NCBI RefSeq assembly: GCF_023228165.1
Contig: NZ_JALOBS010000002.1
Span: 1-64,000, forward strand
DNA length: 64,000 bases
Direction: 5' to 3'
Source: Methylomonas sp.
Lineage (GTDB): Bacteria > Pseudomonadota > Gammaproteobacteria > Methylococcales > Methylomonadaceae
Position numbers and translations under genes: made by a program
The notes under the pieces: model-generated
Database searches by the model: none
Told to the model about the DNA's origin: nothing
Seen by the model: the letters and a program-made list of their open reading frames with translations, nothing else
Shown here: positions 52,660 through 60,970 of the stretch, one piece after another
Numbering within the stretch: the stretch's first letter is position 1
How the letters are laid out: each line of letters begins with the position of its first letter

Positions 52660-53172
52660 ATGAATTTATTGCTGAAGTATCTTTCCAGCTGTTGGTTCCT
52701 AAATAACCCGGCCGATTTAGTCCCGCCTAAATCCTTTATGTGGAAAAACGTCACGTTTTATTTGATTTCAGGTTTTATCGTCGAAGGCCTGATTTCAGAC
52801 CCGGCCGACGGTACGCTGGAAGTACTTGGCCGCTTTATCATGGCCTTCAGTTCGATAGGCGCCCTGCTGTTATTCGAAAAAAAATGGCATTACTTCAACC
52901 AGTTATACACATCCATCTTCGTTTGCGAAAACTTCATCATGACCCTGGCGGTAGGCGCCGAAATGCTGGATTTATGGATGACGATGCACCACATCGAACC
53001 GCGCGAGGAAATCAATATTGCCGCCGCGACATTCCTAGTGACGTGGTACATCGCCATCGTCAGCTATATTTTCAGACAATTTTTTAACTACCGCACCAGC
53101 ATCAGCGTGATTTTCGCCTTCAGTTATTTTGTACTGACCTACGGCATCCCCATGCTGTTGATGGATATCTAA
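52660..53172 (+). CDS. membrane protein of unknown function
   Basis: 170 residues with about four predicted membrane spans (VTFYLISGFIVEGLI; FIMAFSSIGALLLF; FIMTLAVGAEMLDLW; and the C-terminal ISVIFAFSYFVLTYGI). I do not recognise the family. It lies between 6S RNA and tgt on the plus strand. Codon use looks like the neighbours, so it is probably a real native gene. There is no ribosome site of note. Confidence 0.7.
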   Translation: MNLLLKYLSSCWFLNNPADLVPPKSFMWKNVTFYLISGFIVEGLISDPADGTLEVLGRFIMAFSSIGALLLFEKKWHYFNQLYTSIFVCENFIMTLAVGAEMLDLWMTMHHIEPREEINIAAATFLVTWYIAIVSYIFRQFFNYRTSISVIFAFSYFVLTYGIPMLLMDI

Positions 53173-53234
53173 GCGCCTTCGGCCCAAATTCTGCCAAGCC
53201 CGAATAATGCCGGGATTTTATATTTTTATACGCT

Positions 53235-54344
53235 ATGGAATTCACACTCAAAACCACCGATGGACAGGCCCGCCGCGGCCAGCTGACATTTAATCGCGGG
53301 ACGGTGGAAACCCCTATTTTCATGCCGGTCGGCACTTATGGAACAGTTAAGTCTCTGACGCCGGAAGACCTGCTGGGATTGGGCGCGCAAATCATCCTCG
53401 GCAACACCTTTCATTTAATGTTGCGCCCCGGCATGGACGTCATGAAAGCCCATGGCGACCTGCATGATTTCATGCGCTGGCAAAAACCGATTCTGACCGA
53501 TTCCGGCGGCTTTCAAGTTTTCAGTTTGGGCGCCCTACGCAAGATCAGCGAACAAGGCGTAACCTTTAAGTCGCCAATCAACGGCAGCAAGATTTTCATG
53601 GGTCCGGAAGAATCCATGCAGGTACAGCGCGATTTGGGCTCCGACATCGTGATGATTTTTGACGAATGCACGCCCTACCCGGCCACCTACCAGCAAGCCG
53701 CGGACTCGATGCGTCTGTCGCTGCGTTGGGCGGAACGCAGTAAACGCGCTCATGAAGGTAACTCCTCCGCGTTATTCGGCATCGTGCAAGGCGGTATGTT
53801 TCCGGAATTGCGCCGGGAGTCTATCAACGGCTTGACCAATATCGGCTTCGACGGCTACGCCATCGGCGGCCTGTCGGTCGGCGAACCCAAGCATGAAATG
53901 CTCTCCACATTGGATGCCATCATGCCGGACATGCCGCAAGACAAGCCGCGTTATCTAATGGGCGTCGGCACCCCGGAAGATTTGGTGGAAGCCGTGCGCC
54001 GCGGCGTGGATATGTTCGATTGCGTAATGCCGACCCGTAACGCCCGCAACGGCCATTTATTCACCCGTTTCGGCGTGATCAAAATTCGCAACAACCAATA
54101 CCAATTCGATACCCGACCGCTGGATGAAGACTGCGGTTGTTACACCTGCCGCAACTACTCGCGCGCGTATTTGAAGCATCTGGATAAATGCAAGGAGATG
54201 CTGGGTTCCCGTCTCAACACCATACACAACCTGCATTATTATCTGGAACTGATGCAAAGCATTCGCGTGGCCATAGAGGAGCGACGTTTCGACGAATTCG
54301 TGCGGGAATTTTATGAACTGCGCGGCGTGACGCTGCCGAGTTAA
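53235..54344 (+). CDS. tgt: tRNA-guanine transglycosylase
   Basis: Exchanges guanine 34 for preQ1 in tRNAs with GUN anticodons. 369 residues. Motifs are FMPVGTYGTVKSLTPEDLL, the active-site LTDSGGFQVFSLG, MIFDECTPYP, the nucleophile segment VMPTRNARNGHLFT and the zinc site CGCYTCRNYSRAYLKHL with the later His. No queA or yajC neighbours here, although those often accompany tgt. Confidence 0.97.
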   Translation: MEFTLKTTDGQARRGQLTFNRGTVETPIFMPVGTYGTVKSLTPEDLLGLGAQIILGNTFHLMLRPGMDVMKAHGDLHDFMRWQKPILTDSGGFQVFSLGALRKISEQGVTFKSPINGSKIFMGPEESMQVQRDLGSDIVMIFDECTPYPATYQQAADSMRLSLRWAERSKRAHEGNSSALFGIVQGGMFPELRRESINGLTNIGFDGYAIGGLSVGEPKHEMLSTLDAIMPDMPQDKPRYLMGVGTPEDLVEAVRRGVDMFDCVMPTRNARNGHLFTRFGVIKIRNNQYQFDTRPLDEDCGCYTCRNYSRAYLKHLDKCKEMLGSRLNTIHNLHYYLELMQSIRVAIEERRFDEFVREFYELRGVTLPS

Positions 54345-54366
54345 CACCGGTTCAGGAGACTTACCG

Positions 54367-55116
54367 ATGTCCGCTACCGATAGCCTGGATTTGTTGCTCG
54401 CCGAAATCGATCTGCTTAAAGCGGAACTGCAATTGCAGTCACCTGAGCTCGACCCGGCTTTACAACAAAGCCTGGACATCGCCTACACCCACGACAGCAA
54501 TTCCCTGGAAGGCAGCAGCCTGAATTTAGCCGAAACCGACATGGTGATCAGAAACGGCCTGATGCTGCCCGGCAAATCAATGGCGGAAAATCTGACGGCA
54601 TTAAACCATTACCAAGCCATTCAGTTCATTCGCGAACAGGCCGCCGAACAAAACTTGCTATCGGCCAGCGCACTGCAAAAACTGCAGATCATGCTCTGCC
54701 GCGGACTGCAACATCAAACCGGCGGCGCTTACCGCAACCAAGCCGCCCATCTACTTAACGATCAAGCCGCGCCGCAAGCCGACCAGATTCCGCAATTATT
54801 AGCGGAACACCTGCATTGGCTCAACCTGGAAGGCCCATTTCTGCACCCGTTGCTTTTCGCCGCCGAAGCTCATCTCAGGGTGTTATCGCTGCAACCTTTT
54901 CAAAACAATAACGGATTATGCGCACGCCTGCTGATGAATCTGATTTTATTGACTGAGGGCTTCCCCCTGCTGAATATCGCCGCCCATCAAACCATTCGAA
55001 ACGGCTACATCGCGGCATTCAATGATGCGCAAGCCGGCGACCGTTTGAAATGGCAACTATTTATCGCCGAACAAGCCCTGCTTAACGGCCAATATTTAAT
55101 GCGTCGACTGCAATAA
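54367..55116 (+). CDS. Fic-like protein with degenerate active site
   Basis: 249 residues of the Fic/DOC fold. The N-terminal helix has SNSLEG at 44-49, matching the inhibitory (S/T)xxxE(G/N) motif of class II Fic proteins. The catalytic loop is QPFQNNNGLCAR at 176-187, where active Fic enzymes have HPFxxGNGRxxR: the catalytic His is Gln, the first Gly is Asn and the first Arg is Leu. So AMP transfer is unlikely; the protein could be a pseudoenzyme or in decay. AGGAGA lies 8 bases before the ATG. It follows tgt by 22 bases. Confidence 0.8.
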   Translation: MSATDSLDLLLAEIDLLKAELQLQSPELDPALQQSLDIAYTHDSNSLEGSSLNLAETDMVIRNGLMLPGKSMAENLTALNHYQAIQFIREQAAEQNLLSASALQKLQIMLCRGLQHQTGGAYRNQAAHLLNDQAAPQADQIPQLLAEHLHWLNLEGPFLHPLLFAAEAHLRVLSLQPFQNNNGLCARLLMNLILLTEGFPLLNIAAHQTIRNGYIAAFNDAQAGDRLKWQLFIAEQALLNGQYLMRRLQ

Positions 55117-55129
55117 CAAACCGCCCATT

Positions 55130-55149
55130 GATGCTGGATCGCCAGCATC
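55130..55149. terminator. hairpin between convergent Fic-like and GAPDH-like genes
   Basis: GATGCTGG, ATCG, CCAGCATC: perfect 8-bp stem 13 bases past the Fic stop and touching the end of the convergent gene. No T run, so only a weak terminator call. Confidence 0.4.
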
Positions 55150-56197
55150 ATTCTTGGCGATTTTCCAGCACACCCAAAACATCCAATACTCGACTGCAGT
55201 ATGCGTGCTCGTTATCATGCATCAACGCCACGCCGAGCTGGCGGCGGTTACTGAGCGTCAGATGCTCCATCAACACGATAGCCGAATAGGGTGTGCCCTG
55301 ATAATCGACACTGGCCTTCTGATGCCCCCAGGCTCCATATTCGCAATGAATAATGCCCTTAAGCGTACCGGCGGCATATGAGTTGAACAATTCGAATATT
55401 TCCTCGCGGGAGGTATCCCGCGACAGATTGGCGGTAAAGTCGATCACCGAAACAATGGCAGTCGGCACTCGGTAGGACAGCGAATCCAATTTGCCGTCCA
55501 ACTCCGGCAATACCAGTGCGGTAGATTTACCGACATTGGTGGGCGTCGGCACAATAGACACCGCGCAAGCCCTGCCCAATTGAGACGATGGGTGATAACC
55601 ATCCAACACTTTTTGGTCCGAAAGTGCCGGATGTATGGTGATGATGCGGGCGTAATCGATGCCGAAATGCTTGTCCAGGATGTAGCACAGCGGCACCATC
55701 GCATTGCCGGTGCAGGTACTGGCGGAAATCACATCGTGCAAGGCCGAGTCATAGTTCCGATGATTGACGCCAAATACCACACTGATGTCGCAACCGGCAA
55801 CGTTCCAGGTACAGAGAATTTTTTTGGCAATTTTTTGCTGAATCAGCGCCCGAAAATCATTAATCGACGCAGTACCGGTGGCATCGAACAACACATCCAG
55901 CTCGAACTCTCTGAGCGGGGCAAAACTATCCTTTTCCGGCGGACTGCGGCGGCGGTCGACGCGTTGGTAATGCACTTTTTTGCCGCCCAAAATCAGATCG
56001 CTGCCCTCATAATCCACCGTAAACGGCGGCCGGCCGTAAGTACTGTCGTGAGCAATCAGATAGGCGACATGATCGATAGGCATCACGTCGCAAACGACCC
56101 GAATATCATATTTTCCGCCCGCAGCCTGAACGAAATTATTCCGCAAAACCCCGCCGCCTATTCTGCCCAGCCCGACTATCCCTACCCGTAAACTCAT
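55148..56197 (-). CDS. glyceraldehyde-3-phosphate dehydrogenase family protein
   Basis: 349 residues from the ATG at 56197 (MSLRVGIVGLGRIGGGVLR); an upstream ATG at 56230 adds 11 residues without homology. NAD-binding GLGRIG at 9-14, DATGTASIND, and the catalytic Cys162 in ASTCTGNAM, where usual GAPDH has SCTTN. His189 in TIHPALSDQKVLDG replaces the usual HSYTNDQ context but keeps the histidine. It is a divergent member; standard GAPDH, erythrose-4-phosphate dehydrogenase or another aldehyde phosphate activity are all possible. It stands alone between the Fic-like gene and lysC. Confidence 0.75.
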   Translation of the reverse strand: MSLRVGIVGLGRIGGGVLRNNFVQAAGGKYDIRVVCDVMPIDHVAYLIAHDSTYGRPPFTVDYEGSDLILGGKKVHYQRVDRRRSPPEKDSFAPLREFELDVLFDATGTASINDFRALIQQKIAKKILCTWNVAGCDISVVFGVNHRNYDSALHDVISASTCTGNAMVPLCYILDKHFGIDYARIITIHPALSDQKVLDGYHPSSQLGRACAVSIVPTPTNVGKSTALVLPELDGKLDSLSYRVPTAIVSVIDFTANLSRDTSREEIFELFNSYAAGTLKGIIHCEYGAWGHQKASVDYQGTPYSAIVLMEHLTLSNRRQLGVALMHDNEHAYCSRVLDVLGVLENRQE

Positions 56198-56488
56198 GAC
56201 TGCCTGGCCTCCGCGGTGAACTGCAAGCACTGCATGTAGCGCGGAGAAAAGAAATAGAACGGTGTCGATGCTAGTTGCTTTAAGGTCATGGCGAGTTTGT
56301 TATTGTTATTGGCAGCGGATTTATATAAAAGCAAAATCAAACTAGGGCAATAACAACGTCAAGTCAAGCGCAAAACGCTCAGACCGCCCGACCGCTAAAG
56401 TCTCGATGGCTTAAACATCGAATACACCCGCCCTTAGCAAACCGGGCCGACCTGCTTCGATTAAAACACCGGCACTTCAAAAACAGCC
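56198..56488. other. intergenic region between lysC and the GAPDH-like gene
   Basis: About 290 bases, no gene or clear hairpin; presumably carries the promoter of the GAPDH-like gene. Confidence 0.4.
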
Positions 56489-57709
56489 TTATTCCTGATC
56501 CAAGCCAAAGGCTTCATGTAACGAACGCACGGCCAGTTCTAGATATTTTTCGTCGATAACCACGGAAATTTTGATCTCGGAGGTGGAAATCATTTGAATG
56601 TTGATGCCTTCATCGGCCAGGGTTTTGAACATGGTACTGGCGATACCGGCATGCGAGCGCATGCCCACACCGACGATAGAGACCTTAACGACACCCGTAT
56701 CACCGATAATTTGGGTATTGCCGCCCAACTCATTGCGCAAGCCTTCCAATACATTTTTGGCGCGGGCAAAATCATTATGATTGACGGTAAAGGTGAAGTC
56801 GGTGGTGCCGTTAGCGGAGATATTCTGCACAATCATATCGACTTCGATATTCTCTGCGGCGATCGGTCCCAAAATTTTCGATGCTACGCCCGGCAAATCA
56901 GGCACACCGGTCAAAGTCAGCTTGGCTTCGTCCCGGTTAAACGCGATGCCTGAAATTAACGCTCTTTCCATTTCTGATTCCTCAAAGGTAATTAGGGTGC
57001 CATTGCCTTCCATAAACGAAGACAACACTCGCAATTTGACATTATATTTGCCGGCGAATTCGACCGAACGGATTTGCAATACTTTGGAACCCAGGCTGGC
57101 CATTTCCAGCATTTCTTCAAAAGTAATTTGCTCCAGACGGCGGGCCTTGGGCACCACGCGCGGGTCGGTAGTGTAAACACCATCCACATCGGTATAGATA
57201 TGGCATTCATCAGCCTTCAATGCCGCAGCCAGCGCCACGCCGGTGGTATCCGAGCCACCTCGGCCCAGCGTAGTGATGTTGCCGTGCTCATCCACGCCCT
57301 GAAAACCGGCTACCACTACCACCCGACCGGCATCCAAATCCGCACGCATGTTAGCTTCGTCAATCTCGCGGATACGGGCCTTGGTATGCGCGCTATCGGT
57401 TAAAATTTTGACCTGTGTTCCGGTGTAAGAACGGGCATCCACACCAACGTTATGCAGCGCCATGGATAACAAAGCAATGGTGACCTGCTCGCCGGTAGAT
57501 AACAGCACATCGAGCTCACGATCGGTTGGCTGCACCTGCATTTCTTTCGCCAGCGCCACGAGGCGATTGGTTTCCCCGCTCATCGCGGACACCACCACCA
57601 CAATCTGATCGCCCGCATCTCGGGCTTTCTTGACTTTCTCGGCCACTGCCTTGATACGTTCGACCGTACCAACAGAAGTGCCGCCAAATTTATAGACGTA
57701 CAATGCCAT
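56489..57709 (-). CDS. lysC: aspartate kinase
   Basis: First enzyme of the aspartate pathway to lysine, threonine and methionine. 406 residues with KFGGTSVG at 7-14, VVVVSAMSGETNRLV, the LLSTGEQVTIALLSMAL segment, LGRGGSDTTGVALAAAL and two C-terminal ACT domains (LTLTGVPDLPGVASKILGPI and VSIVGVGMRSHAGIASTMFK) for feedback control. The size matches the monofunctional alpha/beta form; an internal start for a beta subunit was not sought. Between it and alaS, often its upstream neighbour, about 3.5 kb of accessory DNA now intervenes. Confidence 0.96.
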   Translation of the reverse strand: MALYVYKFGGTSVGTVERIKAVAEKVKKARDAGDQIVVVVSAMSGETNRLVALAKEMQVQPTDRELDVLLSTGEQVTIALLSMALHNVGVDARSYTGTQVKILTDSAHTKARIREIDEANMRADLDAGRVVVVAGFQGVDEHGNITTLGRGGSDTTGVALAAALKADECHIYTDVDGVYTTDPRVVPKARRLEQITFEEMLEMASLGSKVLQIRSVEFAGKYNVKLRVLSSFMEGNGTLITFEESEMERALISGIAFNRDEAKLTLTGVPDLPGVASKILGPIAAENIEVDMIVQNISANGTTDFTFTVNHNDFARAKNVLEGLRNELGGNTQIIGDTGVVKVSIVGVGMRSHAGIASTMFKTLADEGINIQMISTSEIKISVVIDEKYLELAVRSLHEAFGLDQE

Positions 57710-57860
57710 GTTTTTTATAGACCTTTTTGGCGTTTATTACGCCCTCTCCATAGATGAGAGGGTGAGGAGAATTTCGAGCATTTTCATCAATCAACGCTTG
57801 CGCAGCTTATGACTTGCTCGCCAGCGTTACCAATAACGTGAATATTTTACCGCGCGCAGC

Positions 57861-58328
57861 TTATTTATCCGATACAAAATTATCCGGCAGCTTTTCCGGC
57901 AAAAAGAATGCATCAAAACCTCTTGCGGCAAGACCTGTTCGTAACTGTTTATCGCCCGTCCATAACAAGCCATCCGTTTCTATACTCAACGCCACAAATA
58001 ACAAATCTTTTGCATCCACGTCTTTAACCAATGCCCATGCTTTTTTGTAATGCCTCGACTGAAATACTATTTTCATCAAAGAAATCAATATGCCGGATCA
58101 GTTCGTAAAGCAGTTCCAAGATTTCATCCTGGGAATGTTTACTGACTACGCAGATTTTTTCTTTGTATTTAATACGCAGATTTTTTCTTTGTATTTAAAT
58201 AGTTCGACAAAACCATATTTTGGCATTAGCAATGGCTGCTCAGAGCGCAATAAGACATTGGCTATTTTCGAATTTTTATTCACCAACGCCGAAAAAACGA
58301 TATTGGTATCGACAATCACCGGTTTCAT
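57861..58328 (-). pseudogene. PIN-domain (VapC-like) toxin gene broken by two frame changes
   Basis: The N-terminal part MKPVIVDTNIVFSALVNKNS and SKIANVLLRSEQPLLMPKYG carries the PIN Asp; the C-terminal part KDLLFVALSIETDGLLWTGD carries the second acidic cluster. Between them a perfect 26-bp tandem duplication (58147-58172 and 58173-58198) shifts the frame. A further change at the run of six T at 58041-58046 is needed to rejoin the parts: removing one base restores EALQKAWALVKDVDAKD. So the gene is not translatable as a full PIN protein. The start overlaps the upstream small gene by 4 bases. Confidence 0.8.
58147..58198. repeat. 26-bp perfect tandem duplication
   Basis: Two identical 26-base copies, TACGCAGATTTTTTCTTTGT plus ATTTAA, back to back inside the PIN gene. 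26 is not a multiple of three, which explains the broken frame. Confidence 0.95.
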
Positions 58329-58543
58329 TTAATTTTTGCCAGAAACTTTTCTTGATTTTCCCGCCACCAATTTTCTTTCAGTTCATTGTCAAGCAAGCTT
58401 GCGTCATCATCGGTCATTTGACTTTTTGAAATCAGCTCTTTGATCCGCAGCATCTCAATCAGTCTTGTCAATTCATGAGCTGGTAAAAACTCTTTGGAGA
58501 AGCTTAAATTGACTGTTTTGTCTGTGGTTTGGTATGTCAACAT
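58325..58543 (-). CDS. small protein upstream of the PIN gene, probable antitoxin
   Basis: 72 residues (MLTYQTTDKTVNLSFSKEFL at the start), with GAGG about 7 bases before the ATG. Its stop overlaps the PIN gene start as ATGA, the arrangement of toxin-antitoxin operons with the antitoxin first. No DNA-binding motif of a known antitoxin family is clear. The toxin gene is broken, so this is now an orphan. Confidence 0.6.
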   Translation of the reverse strand: MLTYQTTDKTVNLSFSKEFLPAHELTRLIEMLRIKELISKSQMTDDDASLLDNELKENWWRENQEKFLAKIK

Positions 58544-58888
58544 GATCAGGGCCTCTTTTGGTTAATTTAGCCTGTCTTAATAATGTGTCGCTATCGCGAC
58601 GGATTATTTTAATGTCGATTCTCGCACCGACAGCCGAGATACTTTTCTTTGCTTGTCCAAAGAAAAGTATCCAAAAGAAAAGACACCCGGACGCCGCTTG
58701 TATCCTCCGCTCCTCGCTTTCGGCGGGGGTTGACGAAAGGGGCTCCCTGCCCCTTCGTCAACGCGATGCATCCCTGCATCGCCCCTTCGGGCTAACCCGC
58801 CAAAAGCTCCGGTGCTCGGCGCGTCATACGGGAAAAATCCATCCTGATATTTGAAGGCAAATCTAACGTAGGAACAATGAAAATTTGC
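58544..58888. other. non-coding stretch holding repeat C, copy 1
   Basis: About 345 bases, no gene. Repeat C occupies 58617-58712; the rest (58713-58850) is GC-rich and resembles parts of 59980-60170 in inverted orientation (CGCCCCTTCGG and CCCTTCG blocks). Confidence 0.5.
58617..58712 (+). repeat. repeat C, copy 1, with perfect 14-bp hairpin
   Basis: Contains GATACTTTTCTTTG (58638-58651), a 6-base loop CTTGTC, and CAAAGAAAAGTATC (58658-58671). An inverted copy of the ~100-base block lies at 60166-60263. Confidence 0.8.
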
Positions 58889-59350
58889 TCAAATATGGTT
58901 AGGATCTATATTTATTTCAACTCTTTTGGCATCATTTACTGCTTGCTCTCCTTCTTCCGTTGAAAGGAGTTTAAATGTGCCTTCAAGGTGCTTCACTTCG
59001 ATAAAGTAATTTTTTTCAGCACTAACTTCAAATTGGTGAGGTTGCCCGCCTTGAAAAGCCAAACCCAATACATTAAAAATATAGTTACCTGTTACAACAT
59101 CAAACATAAAATAGTTATTTGGACCGACGGTTGATGCCAATCGCCCATTAATCATAATGTGTGTTAGTGCTCCAGAGCCACCAAACCCGCCTCTGCGAAT
59201 AACATAAATCCTAGCTTTACCCACAACATGATAAAATTTTTTTGCATCTGAATCTTTCTGAGTAGGTGATAATTGACCGCTAGCAGCACAGGCCACCATC
59301 AATAATGATAGACCTATGATAATAATTCTTTTGATCGCAATATTTAGCAC
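58889..59350 (-). CDS. DUF2846-like lipoprotein
   Basis: 153 residues with a lipoprotein signal (IIIIGLSLLMVACAAS, Cys near residue 21). The mature domain, ARIYVIRRGGFGGSGALTHI, INGRLASTVGPNNYFMFDVV, then KNYFIEVKHL, is a beta-rich DUF2846-type fold. It is lower in GC than its neighbours and sits between repeat blocks, which hints at recent acquisition. Function unknown. Confidence 0.75.
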   Translation of the reverse strand: MLNIAIKRIIIIGLSLLMVACAASGQLSPTQKDSDAKKFYHVVGKARIYVIRRGGFGGSGALTHIMINGRLASTVGPNNYFMFDVVTGNYIFNVLGLAFQGGQPHQFEVSAEKNYFIEVKHLEGTFKLLSTEEGEQAVNDAKRVEINIDPNHI

Positions 59351-59434
59351 TTACATTATCCTTGTGAAATTTAATTTTTTCGCCCCATGCAAGCCGCAAT
59401 CATTAAACCATTTTTCTAGTTGAGGAGGGATAGA

Positions 59435-59580
59435 GCCGTAGGCTGGGTAGAGCAACGCGAAACCCAGCAAAAAACAACGCTAGGTTTCATTCATTCAACC
59501 CAGCCTACAAAAACCGACCGTAACTCAACGATTGCGGCTCCGAAATGTTGGGTTACGCTATCGCTAACCCAACCTACATG
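59435..59580 (+). repeat. repeat A, copy 1
   Basis: About 146 bases starting GCCGTAGGCTGGGT. It contains two inverted repeats: GCTGGGT...ACCCAGC and TTGGGTTA...TAACCCAA. The most diverged of the three copies. Confidence 0.85.
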
Positions 59581-59809
59581 GGGATGGGTTTTTCTGCCGT
59601 TATGCCGCGTCGAGCACCGAAGGTATTTAACGGAATTGCCCGATAGACGATGCAGGCCCAATAGGCCGGAATAAGCGAAGCATTTCCGACTGATACCTGC
59701 TTACCAGAAACGCCTACCGGCTTATTCTGGCCTACAAACTTTGTCGCCGCTGACGACCGCCAAAACCTTGGCGCGCACAGGATCATCGCGAGAACCGACT
59801 TCAAAACAG
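59581..59809 (+). repeat. repeat B, copy 1
   Basis: 229 bases starting GGGATGGGTTTTTCT, repeated at 60462-60690 with about six differences by eye. Contains the internal block GGCCGGAATAAGCGAAGCAT and its partial complement GGCTTATTCTGGCC. Confidence 0.9.
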
Positions 59810-59810
59810 G

Positions 59811-59960
59811 GCCGTAGGCTGGGTAGAGCAACGCGAAACCCAGCAAAAACATCAAAGCTGGGTTTCATTTCATTCAACTCAGCCTACAAAAACTAACAAT
59901 AACTCAACGATTTCCGCTCCAAAATGTTGGGTTACGCTATCGCTAACCCAACCTACATTG
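59811..59960 (+). repeat. repeat A, copy 2
   Basis: Starts GCCGTAGGCTGGGT and ends ACCTACATTG. Very close to copy 3, but followed by a different sequence instead of repeat B. Confidence 0.85.
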
Positions 59961-60165
59961 GGATGGTTTTTTGTCCCGTTATGCCGCGCCGAGCACCGGA
60001 GGCTTTGAACGGACAAATCGGCAGGACAGCCGATTTGCATGTGTAGCACCCGAAGGGCGAGGCACAGGGATGTACCGAGTGATTTGCCCGATAGGGGCGA
60101 TGCAAGGATGCATCGCGTTTTACGTAGGGGCTGGGACGCCCCTTCGGAAAACCCCGTTCAAAGCC

Positions 60166-60263
60166 TTCGGAGCGCAGGATCAACGCGGCATCCGGGTATC
60201 TTTTCTTTTGGATACTTTTCTTTGGATAAGCAAAGAAAAGTATCTCGCTCGTCGGTGCGAGAA
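60166..60263 (-). repeat. repeat C, copy 2 (inverted)
   Basis: Inverted relative to copy 1. It keeps the perfect 14-bp stem (60211-60224 with 60231-60244) and loop GATAAG, whose complement CTTATC differs from copy 1 by one base. Confidence 0.8.
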
Positions 60264-60311
60264 CCGACTTCCAAATAATCCACGGCTGCATAGACAAATA
60301 AACCATTCAGA

Positions 60312-60461
60312 GCCGTAGGCTGGGTAGAGCAACGCGAAACCCAGCAAAAAACATCATAGCTGGGTTTCATTTCATTCAACTCTGCCTACAAAAACCAACA
60401 ATAACTCAACGATTTCCGCTTCGAAATGTTGGGTTACGCTATCGCTAACCCAACCTACATT
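60312..60461 (+). repeat. repeat A, copy 3
   Basis: 150 bases, same start and end as copy 2, with a few single changes. Confidence 0.85.
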
Positions 60462-60690
60462 GGGATGGGTTTTTCTCCCGTTATGCCGCGTCGAGCACCG
60501 AAGGTATTTAACGCAATTGCCCGATAGGCGATGCAGGCTCAATAGGCCGGAATAAGCGAAGCATTTCCGACTGATACCTGCTTACCAGAAATGCCTACCG
60601 GCTTATTCTGGCCTACAAACTTTGTCGCCACTGACGACCGCCAAAACCTTGGCGCGCACAGGATCATCGCGAGAACCGACTTCAAAACAG
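60462..60690 (+). repeat. repeat B, copy 2
   Basis: Exactly 229 bases, as copy 1. Together with A3 it forms a direct repeat of about 375 bases of the A1-B1 unit. Confidence 0.9.
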
Positions 60691-60715
60691 CCCATCGCAA
60701 TAGCGGCACATTAAC

Positions 60716-60970
60716 TCAAACAATCTCGCCCTCTTCATACAGCGTCTCTGGCGCAATATCGGCCCCATTTGGCCAGGATATACTCCAGCCATCGACGAAA
60801 AATTTTTGGAAATATTGCTTGTCTTTCAGAGGCTCAAAAACTTCACCATGCAACCACTTACAACAATCGGCAATCCTTTTCTCGCCATTATCGAAGGTCA
60901 ACTTGATTTTATAATCGGATAAATATTCAGCTTCTATGACGACAGGCATATATTGCATGACATTCTCCAT
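60716..60970 (-). CDS. DUF2442 family protein
   Basis: 84 residues; the DUF2442 pattern is clear (VIEAEYLSDYKIKLTFDNGE, then LKDKQYFQKFFVDGWSISWPNGADIAPETLY). Its ATG overlaps the stop of the DUF4160 gene by one base (TAATG), so the pair is translationally coupled. Such DUF4160-DUF2442 pairs are common near mobile or repeat-rich DNA and have been suggested to be toxin-antitoxin-like, but no function is proven. Confidence 0.88.
   Translation of the reverse strand: MENVMQYMPVVIEAEYLSDYKIKLTFDNGEKRIADCCKWLHGEVFEPLKDKQYFQKFFVDGWSISWPNGADIAPETLYEEGEIV

Larger units (their letters stand above)
59351..60715. other. 1.36-kb non-coding repeat cluster
   Basis: No real gene. It contains repeat A three times, repeat B twice and the second copy of repeat C, arranged A1-B1-A2-(unique)-C2-A3-B3. 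Open frames here are artefacts of the repeats. Confidence 0.8.

Noticed and set aside
59420..59674. Open frame spanning repeats A and B
   Set aside because: Sequence is that of the non-coding repeats, and the frame is not kept in the other copies.
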